Source: Parvularcula sp038749595
GTDB taxonomy: Bacteria; Pseudomonadota; Alphaproteobacteria; Caulobacterales; Parvularculaceae
Reading direction: 5' to 3'
NCBI GenBank assembly: GCA_038749595.1
Contig: JBCDHW010000008.1
Coordinates: forward strand, 62,001-126,000
DNA length: 64,000 bases
The position numbers were made by a program, and so were the translations under genes. Below the pieces are notes generated by a model, which searched no databases, was not told where the DNA came from, and saw nothing but the letters and a program-made list of their open reading frames with translations. Of the stretch, positions 24,616 through 33,478 are shown piece after piece (the stretch's first letter is position 1; every line of letters starts with the position of its first letter).

Positions 24616-25204
24616 AAACCACGACGTGGTTGTTTGCCGGCACACGTTCCGTATGCGTGAGCGCGAGGGCAAAGCGGGCGCCAAGTGGCTGTAACGTATC
24701 ATCAAGATCGCGGACTCCCCAGGCCGGATCACGACTTTTCAGTGACTCATCGAAGCGCATGTTGCTTTCTTCCGTCACCCCGCGACGCTTCATTGGTCCG
24801 TAGAGAAACAGTTGACCACCTTCGCTGAGCAGTGCAGCCGCGCCTTGGAACAGCTGTTCATAGCCGGCGCGGGACGTAATATGGACGACGTTGATCGCAA
24901 CGACCGCATCCACCGGCTGCGGCACATCCTGCCACCACCCGTCCATCCGCGTATCGACCGCAAGTGCTGGGGGCTGACCAAGTTGCGTCATCCGCGCGGT
25001 CGTACTTCGTCGGGCGTCCTCGCTGGGATCGCTCCCCTGCCACCGGAGCGCCGGCGCGCGCGCTAGGATGGCTTCGGCGTGTTCACCACTTCCCGAACCA
25101 ATCTCTAAAATATGCTCCGCCTGCGGAATGAGCCGGGTAAACGCCTCGGCGATGATCTCTTTGTTCCGCGCTGCGCTGGTCGAGAAGAGAAGCGGTTCGG
25201 TCAT
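24599..25204 (-). CDS. DUF938-family SAM-dependent methyltransferase
   Basis: A 201-residue class I methyltransferase-fold protein. It has motif I as ILEIGSGSGEHAEAIL (about residues 32-47), GSDPSEDARRS for the acidic SAM-ribose contact, and the DUF938 features MTEPLLFSTSAARNKEII and LFLYGPMKRRGV. The natural substrate of this family is not established. I chose ATG 25204 because AAGGAA lies just upstream and homology starts there; an upstream in-frame ATG would run through the tRNA gene. It stands alone and convergent with rsmD. Confidence 0.85.
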   Translation of the reverse strand: MTEPLLFSTSAARNKEIIAEAFTRLIPQAEHILEIGSGSGEHAEAILARAPALRWQGSDPSEDARRSTTARMTQLGQPPALAVDTRMDGWWQDVPQPVDAVVAINVVHITSRAGYEQLFQGAAALLSEGGQLFLYGPMKRRGVTEESNMRFDESLKSRDPAWGVRDLDDTLQPLGARFALALTHTERVPANNHVVVFTKTG

Positions 25205-25256
25205 GGTCTGTTCCTTGTTGACAGGCGGCGCTGTTCGCAGCCAAGCTTCCGCACGT

Positions 25257-25330
25257 GCGGGTATGATGTAGTGGTAGCCTGTCAGCTTCCCAAGCTGAAC
25301 GCGCGGGTTCAATTCCCGCTACCCGCTCCA
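25257..25330 (+). tRNA. tRNA-Gly (anticodon CCC)
   Basis: A 74-base cloverleaf including encoded CCA. The acceptor stem GCGGGTA (25257-25263) pairs with TACCCGC (25320-25326). The anticodon stem GTCAGC/GCTGAAC encloses loop TTCCCAA, giving anticodon CCC. The T arm GCGGG-TTCAATT-CCCGC is complete. The D arm is short (GTAGTGGTAGC). It reads GGG glycine codons. Confidence 0.95.
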
Positions 25331-25431
25331 GCCTTGATGCGAAGCCTTCTCTACACGGACGCTCCGCCGCCTCGGCTTGAGCCTACGCTCAGGTTCGTTT
25401 ACGGGCGCAGAGGCGCATGAGGAGGCGGTCC

Positions 25432-26262
25432 ATGGCAGTGTTTAATCCAGAGCTTTGGCGAAGCCTCTTGTTTGTGCCCGGCGCTCGCCCCGACCGGTTT
25501 GAAAAAGCGGTCGCCGCCGGTGCCGATCTCACATGTATTGACCTAGAAGACGCGGTCGCGCCCGATGGCAAAGATGACGCCAGAAAGGAAACGCTCGCTT
25601 ATCTCGCGGCGACCAGCGATCGCGTCAGCCCCGTGGGGCTCCGCGTGAACGGGTACGGAACAACGTGGTTCGACGACGACCTGGCTACCCTCGAGAGCGC
25701 GCAGGGCGTGGATTTCGTCATGATGCCCAAGCCTTTGGCGCTCTCTGAGATCGATGCCGTTCGCGACGCCTACGGACAAGATCGAATTATTGTGGTTATG
25801 GAAACGGCGCGGTCGATCGGCCTTGCAGAAGAAATTGCCGATCATCCCGCCGTCTGCGGAGCAGTTTACGGCGCTATCGACCTCGCAGGCGAAATCGGTT
25901 GCGACCTCTCCTGGGAAGCCCACCTCTACGCCCGGTCCCGCTGCGCCGCGGCCTTTGGTGCGGCCCGCAAGGTGCTGTTCGACGTGCCTTATCTGGATGT
26001 GAAGGATCCTGAGGGACTGAAAGCTGCCACCAAACGTGCCCAGGCGCTCGGCATCCACGCGCGCGCCGCCATTCACCCGGCGCAACTCGAACCTATCCAT
26101 GAAGCGCTTGCTCCGACTGCGGAGGAGGTGACGCACGCTGAGCGGGTCGTAGCGGCATTTGAAGCAGCCAATGGCGGCGTCGCCTTACTCGACGGAAAGC
26201 TGATTGAGCTTCCCGTGATCAAAGCCGCAAGGCGCACGTTGGCGGCCGCAAGCCGTTCTTAA
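25432..26262 (+). CDS. HpcH/HpaI-type CoA-ester lyase (citrate lyase beta family)
   Basis: The 276-residue protein belongs to the citrate lyase beta/malyl-CoA lyase-like family, which cleaves or forms C-C bonds next to CoA thioesters with Mg2+. The opening LWRSLLFVPGARPDRF and the acidic IDLEDAV motif (about residues 37-43) are typical; VMETARSIGLAEEI (about 122-135) bears the metal-binding Glu. The exact substrate (malyl-CoA, citramalyl-CoA or other) cannot be told. ATG 25432 has AGGAGG 7 bases upstream. It is convergent with the dienoyl-CoA isomerase gene, overlapping by 4 bases, and may act in the same acyl-CoA metabolism. Confidence 0.85.
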   Translation: MAVFNPELWRSLLFVPGARPDRFEKAVAAGADLTCIDLEDAVAPDGKDDARKETLAYLAATSDRVSPVGLRVNGYGTTWFDDDLATLESAQGVDFVMMPKPLALSEIDAVRDAYGQDRIIVVMETARSIGLAEEIADHPAVCGAVYGAIDLAGEIGCDLSWEAHLYARSRCAAAFGAARKVLFDVPYLDVKDPEGLKAATKRAQALGIHARAAIHPAQLEPIHEALAPTAEEVTHAERVVAAFEAANGGVALLDGKLIELPVIKAARRTLAAASRS

Positions 26263-27086
26263 CGAATGGTTTTCTTGCCAACTGGCAGTGACGCAAAAAC
26301 GCCCGGCTGCTTCGTCTGGCGCGCGGTCATGGCTGCCATCACTTCAGACGCCTGAAGGTTGGACGCGTTCCACAGCGCGATCCGGTCCAGGCTTTCGTCA
26401 GTGTCGTGATCACGTGAGTAGGTGATCATCGCCTTTGCTCCGTAGACGGCCATCGGCGCCTTCGATGCGATCTCGTGAGCCATCTCTTGCGCGGCGGCGT
26501 TACAGGCGAGTTGGTCACCATAGACGTGATTGACGAGACCGAGCCGATGCGCTTCCTCCGCGTACATTTTCCGTCCGGTGTAGCTCAGCTCACGCACGAT
26601 ACCTTCGGGGAGGTGATTGAGCACTCGCGGGAACGTACCCACGTCCGCGGTCATCCCCATATTCACTTCGAAAATCGTAAAATAAGCGTCCTTCGTGCAC
26701 AGACGGATATCACAGGCCGTCACCATGTCCACGCCGCCGCCGATACATCCACCCTGGATCGAGGCAATCACCGGAACACGCGCCGCTTCCAGGGCGTTAA
26801 AAGCGCGCTGCATACGGAGGACAAGCTCATAGGTGAAGATCCCCTCAGCCGCGCCAAGATTATCAGGCTTCACGCCGGCGAGCATCGAAACATCGATCCC
26901 GGAACTAAAATGCGGTCCCTCGCTGTCGATGACCAGCACGCGGGTTTCTCCGGATGCTGATATATCGTCAACTGCGTCGGGCAGCTCGTCCCAAAACGCA
27001 GCCGTCATGGCGTTACGCTTCTCTGGTTTGCAGAGGGTCAGGGTGGCGACGGGGCCGTCATGGGCAATGCGGAAACTTTCACTCAT
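26259..27086 (-). CDS. Crotonase, probable delta3,5-delta2,4-dienoyl-CoA isomerase
   Basis: A 275-residue enoyl-CoA hydratase/isomerase superfamily member. The oxyanion-hole regions are HFSSGIDVSML (about 58-68) and GGCIGGGVDMVTACDIRL (about 111-128). The sequence FEVNMGMTADVGTFPRV (about 138-154) matches the eukaryotic ECH1 pattern 'EVDVGLAADVGTLQRL', and the Asp/Glu/Asp catalytic triad of dienoyl-CoA isomerases is kept. It would shift double bonds when degrading odd-positioned unsaturated fatty acids. This fits the desaturase and acyl-CoA dehydrogenase elsewhere in the window. Plain enoyl-CoA hydratase activity is the alternative. Confidence 0.88.
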   Translation of the reverse strand: MSESFRIAHDGPVATLTLCKPEKRNAMTAAFWDELPDAVDDISASGETRVLVIDSEGPHFSSGIDVSMLAGVKPDNLGAAEGIFTYELVLRMQRAFNALEAARVPVIASIQGGCIGGGVDMVTACDIRLCTKDAYFTIFEVNMGMTADVGTFPRVLNHLPEGIVRELSYTGRKMYAEEAHRLGLVNHVYGDQLACNAAAQEMAHEIASKAPMAVYGAKAMITYSRDHDTDESLDRIALWNASNLQASEVMAAMTARQTKQPGVFASLPVGKKTIR

Positions 27087-27224
27087 CCCGATATCTTAGC
27101 ACGTCGGTTCGACTTTTTGCTACGCCGTCCTGTGTCCAGCGTTGCTTCCAAAAAGCAAAGGAAGCTTGACAATCTAGCGCTGAGTATGTAAATGAACCTT
27201 GTCATAATGGAAAGGAAAGACGCC

Positions 27225-27479
27225 ATGCGGGTTTTGGGGTTTGTTCTGCTCGGAGTATGCGCCCTTGCGATCGTCGCGGCCGGCGCCGTCGGGTTCTTCG
27301 CGATTGAGCAAGGTTGGGATAAGCAAACGATGATCTCGGCGACAGCCGCTCTCGCTATCCTAGCGGAGGTGTGTTTTTGGACGGGCGGGGGGATCCTCGG
27401 CCTCTCTATCATCCGTAGGCGCCGTGAAGCATTAGGTAGGTTCTTCGGCCGCTTGGCATTTTGGCGACGCGCGCAGTAA
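27225..27479 (+). CDS. Small two-helix membrane protein
   Basis: About 84 residues with two hydrophobic segments (roughly 3-27 and 36-62) and a basic C-terminal tail (RRRREALGRFFGRLAFWRR) that should stay in the cytoplasm. The ATG at 27225 has GGAAAG about 9 bases upstream; an earlier in-frame ATG at 27192 is possible. A Cys-Phe-Trp-Thr-Gly run precedes the Gly-rich second helix. I do not recognise a family. It lies 28 bases before the TraB-like gene and may be co-transcribed. Confidence 0.55.
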   Translation: MRVLGFVLLGVCALAIVAAGAVGFFAIEQGWDKQTMISATAALAILAEVCFWTGGGILGLSIIRRRREALGRFFGRLAFWRRAQ

Positions 27480-27507
27480 ACCCGCGGGGCAGCACGAGGA
27501 CATCAGC

Positions 27508-28377
27508 ATGAGGCACATCGTATCCGCCGTTCTCTCTCTTTGGACTGTTGCCGGCGGCTTCGCATACGCACAGCCGCCGATGTGGGTTGTTTCCGATGAC
27601 GACAGTACACTGACACTCATCCCGACGATCCATATCTTGCCCGACGAGACAGAGTGGCGATCCGCGCAAATGCAACAGGCGATCGACGCAGCCGAGGAAG
27701 TCTGGTTCGAGGTTCTCCCGGCGCAACTCAATGATGAGGTGTTGATCCGGAGGTTGATGCGTCGATACGGCGTTTCGAAAGACGTCACGTTGCCGGAGCG
27801 CCTGGGTGAAGAGACGTACCAGCGGCTTGCGGAATTGACCGCAGAGCTCGGTATACCGATCGAAAACCTAGCATCATTTCGCCCTTGGCTTGTTGCCGTT
27901 ACGCTCGCAGTGAAGGACCTCACGCGTGATGGCTTCAGCCCGGACGCCGGAGTTGAGGCGGTACTCGCGCGGGATGTCCCTGTGGATAAGCACCGCGGAT
28001 TAGAGACGCTTGATCAACAACTTGGCTTCTTCGCCACGTTCTCACCGGAGCTGGAAGAGGCATTTCTGGTGCAGACCATGGACGAGATTGGAAAGGGTGC
28101 TGAGCAATTGAGGCAACTTGTTGATGCGTGGTCCAAGGGCGATGTCAGTGCGATCGAAACGCTCATCATCACCAACATTCGAGATGTTTCGGAAGAGCTC
28201 TACACAACGCTGCTGGTCGAACGAAATAAAGCGTGGACGGAGAAAATAATCGCAGAGTTGGACGGCAGTGGGACCGATCTTGTCGCTGTTGGCGCGGGAC
28301 ACCTCGTGGGTGCCGATGGTGTGCCAGAAATGCTCCGTAAGCGTGGTTATCGCGTCTCCGGTCCGGGCGATGAGTGA
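27508..28377 (+). CDS. TraB/GumN-family exported protein
   Basis: A 289-residue protein with a signal peptide (about 1-21, ending AYA). It has TraB/GumN features: the N-terminal TLIPTIHILPDETEWRS in place of 'GTIHL', a conserved acidic WFEV motif near residue 71, and the C-terminal VAVGAGHLVGADGVPEML block (about 255-272). The fold is related to the Tiki/TraB metalloprotease-like superfamily, but no activity is proven for bacterial members. The stop overlaps the next gene's ATG by one base (TGATG), so the three following small genes may be a translationally linked group. Confidence 0.85.
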   Translation: MRHIVSAVLSLWTVAGGFAYAQPPMWVVSDDDSTLTLIPTIHILPDETEWRSAQMQQAIDAAEEVWFEVLPAQLNDEVLIRRLMRRYGVSKDVTLPERLGEETYQRLAELTAELGIPIENLASFRPWLVAVTLAVKDLTRDGFSPDAGVEAVLARDVPVDKHRGLETLDQQLGFFATFSPELEEAFLVQTMDEIGKGAEQLRQLVDAWSKGDVSAIETLIITNIRDVSEELYTTLLVERNKAWTEKIIAELDGSGTDLVAVGAGHLVGADGVPEMLRKRGYRVSGPGDE

Positions 28378-28583
28378 TGGACAATCGATTGCGCGTCTTG
28401 CGCGCTGAACGGCGCTGGACCCAAGCCGATCTCGCAAAAGAACTTGGCGTCTCACGTCAGACGATCAACGCGATCGAAGGGGGAAAGTACGACCCGAGTC
28501 TGCCGCTCGCGTTTAAGATTTCACGATTGTTTGCGCTGCAGATTGAACAGATTTTTGATGACGGGGAAACGTCCCATGACTGA
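28377..28583 (+). CDS. Small XRE-family HTH regulator
   Basis: A 68-residue protein that is essentially one Cro/CI helix-turn-helix: LRVLRAERRWTQADLAKELG then VSRQTINAIEGGKYDPS, ending LQIEQIFDD. This matches the YozG-like small regulators usually paired with a membrane protein. Here too its 3' end overlaps a four-helix membrane protein gene by 8 bases. It begins at ATG 28377, overlapping the TraB-like stop. It probably regulates its own operon. Confidence 0.9.
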   Translation: MDNRLRVLRAERRWTQADLAKELGVSRQTINAIEGGKYDPSLPLAFKISRLFALQIEQIFDDGETSHD

Positions 28584-29007
28584 GCACCGGCCGACGATAA
28601 AATGGATTGCGTTGGGTGTTTGCCTCGCCGCGGGCATAGCGATTGGGGTGCTGACTGATAGCTTATCTGAACGCGATAATCCGGGTCTTTTCCTGCTCTT
28701 AACGGGTGTTGCTGGCACGGTTGTCTTGCTTCCTGCGACGATCCTTTACTGGCGGAGCCTCGACGAATTGGCCCGTGAAGCCCACAAATCCTCGTGGTAT
28801 TGGGGCGGATCGCTTGGTCTTGTCGCAACACTTCCTGTGCTGATTGTCTTTATCGAGACGATCCGGCGCGACGGGCTCGATTTGAAGGAGCTCGAGCCGG
28901 AGATTGCGATGCTTATGGGTGTGTCGGGTACGCTGATTGTTGTGCTCGGCGGGATGCTGCTGGGATATTTGCTCGCCTGGGGCATCTTCTGGTTTCGGAA
29001 GCGATAA
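28576..29007 (+). CDS. Four-helix membrane protein paired with HTH regulator
   Basis: A 143-residue protein with four hydrophobic segments (about 8-24, 36-56, 76-95 and 112-135), the usual partner architecture for YozG-like HTH genes. The start overlaps the HTH gene by 8 bases (ATGACTGA). GGGGAAAC upstream is the likely ribosome site. It has no catalytic motif I can see. Such pairs often sense envelope or growth state, but the function here is unknown. Confidence 0.75.
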   Translation: MTEHRPTIKWIALGVCLAAGIAIGVLTDSLSERDNPGLFLLLTGVAGTVVLLPATILYWRSLDELAREAHKSSWYWGGSLGLVATLPVLIVFIETIRRDGLDLKELEPEIAMLMGVSGTLIVVLGGMLLGYLLAWGIFWFRKR

Positions 29008-29029
29008 CTTCCCGCCTGTTCGGCGATCT

Positions 29030-31153
29030 CTACTCGGCAACGAGCCGGTTGACCGCGGCGGAGCGCGCTTCTGAGCACTCAGCCATGGTCTGGGAAGCGC
29101 GCGCGATCGGATTTGTTTGGTAATAGTCCGTATAGACCGGCGCGAACAGCGCGGCGTCTAAAGAACCGGCGCCCGACCAATCGTCAGAGGAGGGCGCATC
29201 GCTCGGCGCGACAACATCGAGAGCGCCGAATGTTGGAGCGTTGCTAATCATCGCTTGGCGAAGAGCGAACAAATCGTCGTACGGAAGTGTCTTCCCAAGC
29301 CGTTCTGACAGTGCACGGATGATAGCCCAGTCGTCTTTGGCTTCGCCGAACGGGAAATAGACCCGATTGGCAACCTGAACGCGTCCTTCGAGGTTGGCGA
29401 AAAGGCCCGGTTGCTCCGGGTACGCTGCACCGGGTAGGATCACGTCAGCAACCTTCGCGCCCGCGTCACCGTGATGCCCCTGATAGATCACGAATGTATT
29501 GGTGAGCGGCCCAAGATCAGCCTCGTCGCAGCCGAGATTATAAACGACCTCGATGTCGCCGCGCTGCGCCGCAGACAGTATCGCATTGAAATCATGTCCG
29601 TTTTCATCGGGTAGGAAGCCAAGGTCGAGAGCGCCCACGCGCGCTGCCGCGTTGTGGAGAACACCAAAACCGCGCCATTCCTCCGTAAACGCACCGACTT
29701 TCTCCGCGAGCTTGAGCGTTTCCGCCATGACGGCGTGGCCATCGTCGCGCGCGAGGGCGCCTGCGCCGAGAATGATCATTGGCTTTGTCGCGTTTTCCAA
29801 CGCTCGGGCAAAGCTATGATCACCGCGGAGGAGGGCTACTATACTCTCCGGGCCCGCGCCTATGGAGACAGTCTCGTAAGTTAGGTCATGCGGCGTCCCG
29901 ATAATCCCTATACTGAGATCGAGGCGATGCAGCCAATTCTTCCGTATGCGAGCATTGATGAGCGGCGCTTCGATGCGTGGATTGGCCCCGATAATGAGAA
30001 TGGCATCGGCTTCGTCGATGCTGGCGATACCCGGCGCGAATGTATAGGCACTCCGCGGCGCCCGATCGCCGTTCGGAAGCGTGCCAAGGGTTGACCCATC
30101 CTGTCGACAGTCGAGATGCGGTGTACCGATCATCTCCATAAGGTCTTTTAAAGCCTTGATCGGTTCTGCCGGGACCAAGTCGCCAACAATCGCCGCAACT
30201 TTGTCCGCAGGCGTATTTTCAAGCCGCGCTGCGATCGCATCGAACGCTTCGTTCCATGTCGCGGGGCGAAGCTTGCCGCCTTCACGAATGTAAGGCCGAT
30301 CGAGGCGGCGTTTTGTCAGACCGTCCGAAACGAAACGGGATTTATCCGCCAGCCATTCTTCGTTCACATCATCATGGGTACGCGGAAGAATGCGCATCAC
30401 TTCGCGGCCGCGGACATCCATCCGAATGTTCGAGCCGACAGCGTCCATGACATCGATCGTTTCGACCTTTTTGAGCTCCCAAGGCCGCGCGCTGAACGCG
30501 TAGGGTTTTGATGTCAGTGCACCGACGGGACAGACATCAATCAAATTGCCGGTCAGCTCGCTCTCGACGGCCTTCTCCAAATACGTTGTAATTTCAGCGT
30601 CTTCACCGCGATTGACGAGCCCCAAATCATCAACGCCAGCAACCTCCGTTGCGAAGCGGACACAGCGGGTACACTGAATACAGCGGGTCATGATCGTTTT
30701 GATCAGTGGACCCATATGTTTGTTCTCAACCGCGCGCTTATTCTCTTCAAAGCGCGAGCCGCCGCGGCCATACGCCATCGCTTGGTCTTGGAGGTCACAC
30801 TCTCCGCCTTGGTCGCAAATGGGGCAGTCCAAGGGATGGTTGATGAGCAAGAACTCCATCACCCCTTCACGCGCTTTCTTCACCATAGGCGTGTTGGTGA
30901 AAAGCTCCGGCGGAGCGCCATCAGGGCCAGGGCGGAGATCACGGACATTCTGTGCACAGGATGCCACCGGCTTTGGCGCGCCGCCCTTCACTTCGATGAG
31001 GCACATTCGACAATTGCCCGCGACCGAAAGACGTTCGTGATAGCAAAACCGCGGGATTTCCTCCCCGGCTTCCTCGCACGCTTGCAAGAGCGTCAGGCGG
31101 GGATCGACGTCGATCTCCTGGCCGTTAACTTTGATGGTGCGGGTCTCGGTCAT
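29030..31153 (-). CDS. nuoG: NADH-quinone oxidoreductase subunit G
   Basis: The 707-residue NuoG is the large iron-sulfur subunit of the complex I NADH module. The N-terminal 2Fe-2S domain has CYHERLSVAGNCRMC; the His/Cys cluster ligands are in the HPLDCPICDQGGECDLQDQ region; the CIQCTRC motif binds a 4Fe-4S cluster. A molybdopterin-oxidoreductase-like domain fills residues 220-650. I chose ATG 31153; a TTG two codons upstream is in frame. Unusually it is not contiguous with nuoF, which lies about 4 kb away with three other genes between. Confidence 0.97.
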   Translation of the reverse strand: MTETRTIKVNGQEIDVDPRLTLLQACEEAGEEIPRFCYHERLSVAGNCRMCLIEVKGGAPKPVASCAQNVRDLRPGPDGAPPELFTNTPMVKKAREGVMEFLLINHPLDCPICDQGGECDLQDQAMAYGRGGSRFEENKRAVENKHMGPLIKTIMTRCIQCTRCVRFATEVAGVDDLGLVNRGEDAEITTYLEKAVESELTGNLIDVCPVGALTSKPYAFSARPWELKKVETIDVMDAVGSNIRMDVRGREVMRILPRTHDDVNEEWLADKSRFVSDGLTKRRLDRPYIREGGKLRPATWNEAFDAIAARLENTPADKVAAIVGDLVPAEPIKALKDLMEMIGTPHLDCRQDGSTLGTLPNGDRAPRSAYTFAPGIASIDEADAILIIGANPRIEAPLINARIRKNWLHRLDLSIGIIGTPHDLTYETVSIGAGPESIVALLRGDHSFARALENATKPMIILGAGALARDDGHAVMAETLKLAEKVGAFTEEWRGFGVLHNAAARVGALDLGFLPDENGHDFNAILSAAQRGDIEVVYNLGCDEADLGPLTNTFVIYQGHHGDAGAKVADVILPGAAYPEQPGLFANLEGRVQVANRVYFPFGEAKDDWAIIRALSERLGKTLPYDDLFALRQAMISNAPTFGALDVVAPSDAPSSDDWSGAGSLDAALFAPVYTDYYQTNPIARASQTMAECSEARSAAVNRLVAE

Positions 31154-31210
31154 GGTCAATCGAATAAGGCTCTACACCGACGGCACGGTAATCCAGCGAA
31201 GCGATCGGCG

Positions 31211-32386
31211 CTAGGGGGCTGCCGGTGCGGTGGCCTCGACCTTTCTTTCAAGTTGGGTGATTGCGGATGGGACATAGGAAAGGCTGCGCGCAAGGCTCTC
31301 CGCGCGCTCAAAAGCGCGGGCAGCACGTGACGTGTCCCCTGCAGCCGCGGCGATGTCGCCTTCCGCTTCGGCCAGCCACGGATTGTTGGGGAACCGGGTT
31401 TCGAGGATGACGATGAGATCCAACGCCGCCGCAATCTCGCCCGCGTTGCCGAAGGCGTGGGCTTGCTGCATCAACGCGTAGGACTGAGGGTGGAAGCGGT
31501 AGCCGAGGCGGTTTTCTTCTTGCTGGAACCACGCGGCAACGGACCCGCCGCGGGCGAGAAAGAGCGCGACATCACGGCCCTGGTTCGTGCCTTCGAAGAC
31601 CGCGGACAGGCCTCGCGGTAGGGCAGTGGGCATCGCGTTCACGGCTGTCGCACCTGGCAGGTTTTCGATTGTGCCCAACGCCTGCCTATCGATTGCGGCT
31701 TTCAATCGCGCGCGGTCTTCCGTCTCTAAGCCATCCACGGTTGCCATCCACAGCCAAGCCGCTTCGCTTGCGGTTGAGGTCGGCGACGCGTGCGCGTCAA
31801 ATGCCGCGAGGGTCGCGCTGAGGTCTGGCGCGATAGCGAGGAAAGCATCGAACATTTCGGGCTCGGTCAATGCCGCCGCGAGGACAGCAGCGCCCCCGGT
31901 CTGCTCGCCGACTAGGATCCGTGGTCCATCCGTGCCGAGCTTCGTTTCCAGCCTCGGGATCAGCTCCCAAACCAGGAAGTCGAGGAAGGGCGAGACGTGT
32001 CCTGAACCGGGACGCGCAGGATCTGCGACCGCAAGGTGATCCCGGGCAGGGTCGGTGGTTGGCACTTCAACGACGATCATCGGCGGCAATGGCTGCCAGA
32101 CGTTTTGGCCCGCTTGAATGATCGCCGCTGCTAACCCGCTGCCGGGCATAGGGCCTTCGGACGCGCGCATCTCGGTCGTCATGACGAGGACGAGAGGATA
32201 GGCCTCCCCGCGTTTGTACCCAGGGGGCAGGTCAATGCGGACCGACCGTTCTTCGCCCAGAGCCCGGGAGCTCAGCGTCATCGAAAGAGCCTCGGTCCCG
32301 CCGCTGCTGTGCAGCTTTGAGGCGCAGCCGGGCAGGGCCAACCAAGACACCAACGCGACCACCAAACGACAAAACGCTGCAAACAT
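31211..32386 (-). CDS. Esterase-like lipoprotein lacking the nucleophilic serine, with TPR-type tail
   Basis: A 391-residue lipoprotein (lipobox LALPGC, about residues 17-22). Residues 35-230 resemble the esterase D/IroE-like alpha/beta-hydrolase family, including the PPGYKRGEAYPLVLVM strand. The nucleophile elbow, normally GHSxGG, reads GEQTGG (about 161-166), with Gln in place of Ser. Hydrolase activity is therefore unlikely. Residues 300-375 look like a TPR-type helical repeat (SYALMQQAHAFGNAGEIAAA). It probably serves as a binding or scaffold protein in the periplasm. It lies between nuoG and a methyltransferase on the same strand. Confidence 0.75.
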   Translation of the reverse strand: MFAAFCRLVVALVSWLALPGCASKLHSSGGTEALSMTLSSRALGEERSVRIDLPPGYKRGEAYPLVLVMTTEMRASEGPMPGSGLAAAIIQAGQNVWQPLPPMIVVEVPTTDPARDHLAVADPARPGSGHVSPFLDFLVWELIPRLETKLGTDGPRILVGEQTGGAAVLAAALTEPEMFDAFLAIAPDLSATLAAFDAHASPTSTASEAAWLWMATVDGLETEDRARLKAAIDRQALGTIENLPGATAVNAMPTALPRGLSAVFEGTNQGRDVALFLARGGSVAAWFQQEENRLGYRFHPQSYALMQQAHAFGNAGEIAAALDLIVILETRFPNNPWLAEAEGDIAAAAGDTSRAARAFERAESLARSLSYVPSAITQLERKVEATAPAAP

Positions 32387-32432
32387 CGCGCGAGGCTAGA
32401 GCGGATCTGTCCTGTTTGAAAACCGGGTTTCC

Positions 32433-33275
32433 TCAGTTGGCGCGGGTGCCGGAGACGATATGAACCCGAGCGTCCATGGCCACCTGCCCATCGGTGACAT
32501 TGGAGGCGAAGGTCTCGCGGAGCAGGTCGTGGGCCCGATCTTTGGCGGCTTGATCGAGATCGGCCAACACTTCGGCGATCGAAAATGCGCTGAGGGCGAA
32601 GTTTGCGGCGTCCGCCGGTGCCATGCCGCCGCCAACCCTCAGTTTGCCGTTCCAAGCGCTGACGGAGACGTCGGCAAAGCCTGATCGCGTCAGCAAATCG
32701 ACGAACCTGTCGGCGTCGGCATAGCGGAACGGGCCGGGCCCATCGGGGTCCGGGCTGGGCCAGTCGGTGACCTGGGCGACTGCTTCTTTGACGGAATACA
32801 TCCATTTGTTTTCAAACGGAGGTCCCCAAACGGCGAACGCAAAACGGCCCTCCGGCGCCAACCATCCCGCGAGGTTTCGGAACGCGGTTTTGGGGTTTTC
32901 GAAGAACATCACCCCGAAACGGGAGGCGAGCCGGGTGAAAGGGACCGCATCCGGCTGGGCCGTCTGCGCGTCGGCGCAGACAAAAGCCGCGTTGGGGCCA
33001 AAAGATGCGTTTCGATCGGCAGCGAGATTGATCAGCGTCTGAGACACATCATAACCGCGAAGGCGCGATCCGGGCGGAGCCTTGCGGAGAATACTGGCGG
33101 ACGTCATTCCGCCGCCGCAGCCAATTTCTGCAATCTGAACGGGGTGATGCAGGGCCAGCGCCTCGATCAGCGGGGCGTCCACCGGCGCCAGCATCGCCTC
33201 AAGTGGCTCGATGTGGGCTTTCCATTTCTCACCCCGTTCGCCGTCCCAACCCTCAACGGCGCCATGCTGTGTCAT
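32433..33275 (-). CDS. SAM-dependent methyltransferase (ubiE/UbiG-like class I)
   Basis: A 280-residue class I methyltransferase-fold protein. Motif I is AEIGCGGGMTSASIL (about residues 48-62), followed by an acidic SAM contact in RGYDVSQ (about 72-78) and FVCADAQTAQPDA. A conserved FGVMFFENP stretch sits at the motif IV position. Substrate unknown. The start is ATG 33275, with AGGGAGA 9 bases upstream. It probably shares a transcript with the esterase-like lipoprotein, 46 bases downstream. These two genes separate nuoG from nuoF. Confidence 0.8.
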   Translation of the reverse strand: MTQHGAVEGWDGERGEKWKAHIEPLEAMLAPVDAPLIEALALHHPVQIAEIGCGGGMTSASILRKAPPGSRLRGYDVSQTLINLAADRNASFGPNAAFVCADAQTAQPDAVPFTRLASRFGVMFFENPKTAFRNLAGWLAPEGRFAFAVWGPPFENKWMYSVKEAVAQVTDWPSPDPDGPGPFRYADADRFVDLLTRSGFADVSVSAWNGKLRVGGGMAPADAANFALSAFSIAEVLADLDQAAKDRAHDLLRETFASNVTDGQVAMDARVHIVSGTRAN

Positions 33276-33478
33276 ACCCAATCTCCCTTGCCTTCACCGC
33301 ATTTTGCGCTAGCCAACTTCGCAATACGGGATGATCTGAGCACACGCGGGACGCTAAAACCCGGCAAATGGTTCACTTTTTGCACACAACCTAAAGATTG
33401 CTCTGCTTAGGTCGTTGGATTACGCATTGATCGGGCCTTCGGGAGTGATGTGGGGGCTTGGAGGAAAGAGGCACTGCG

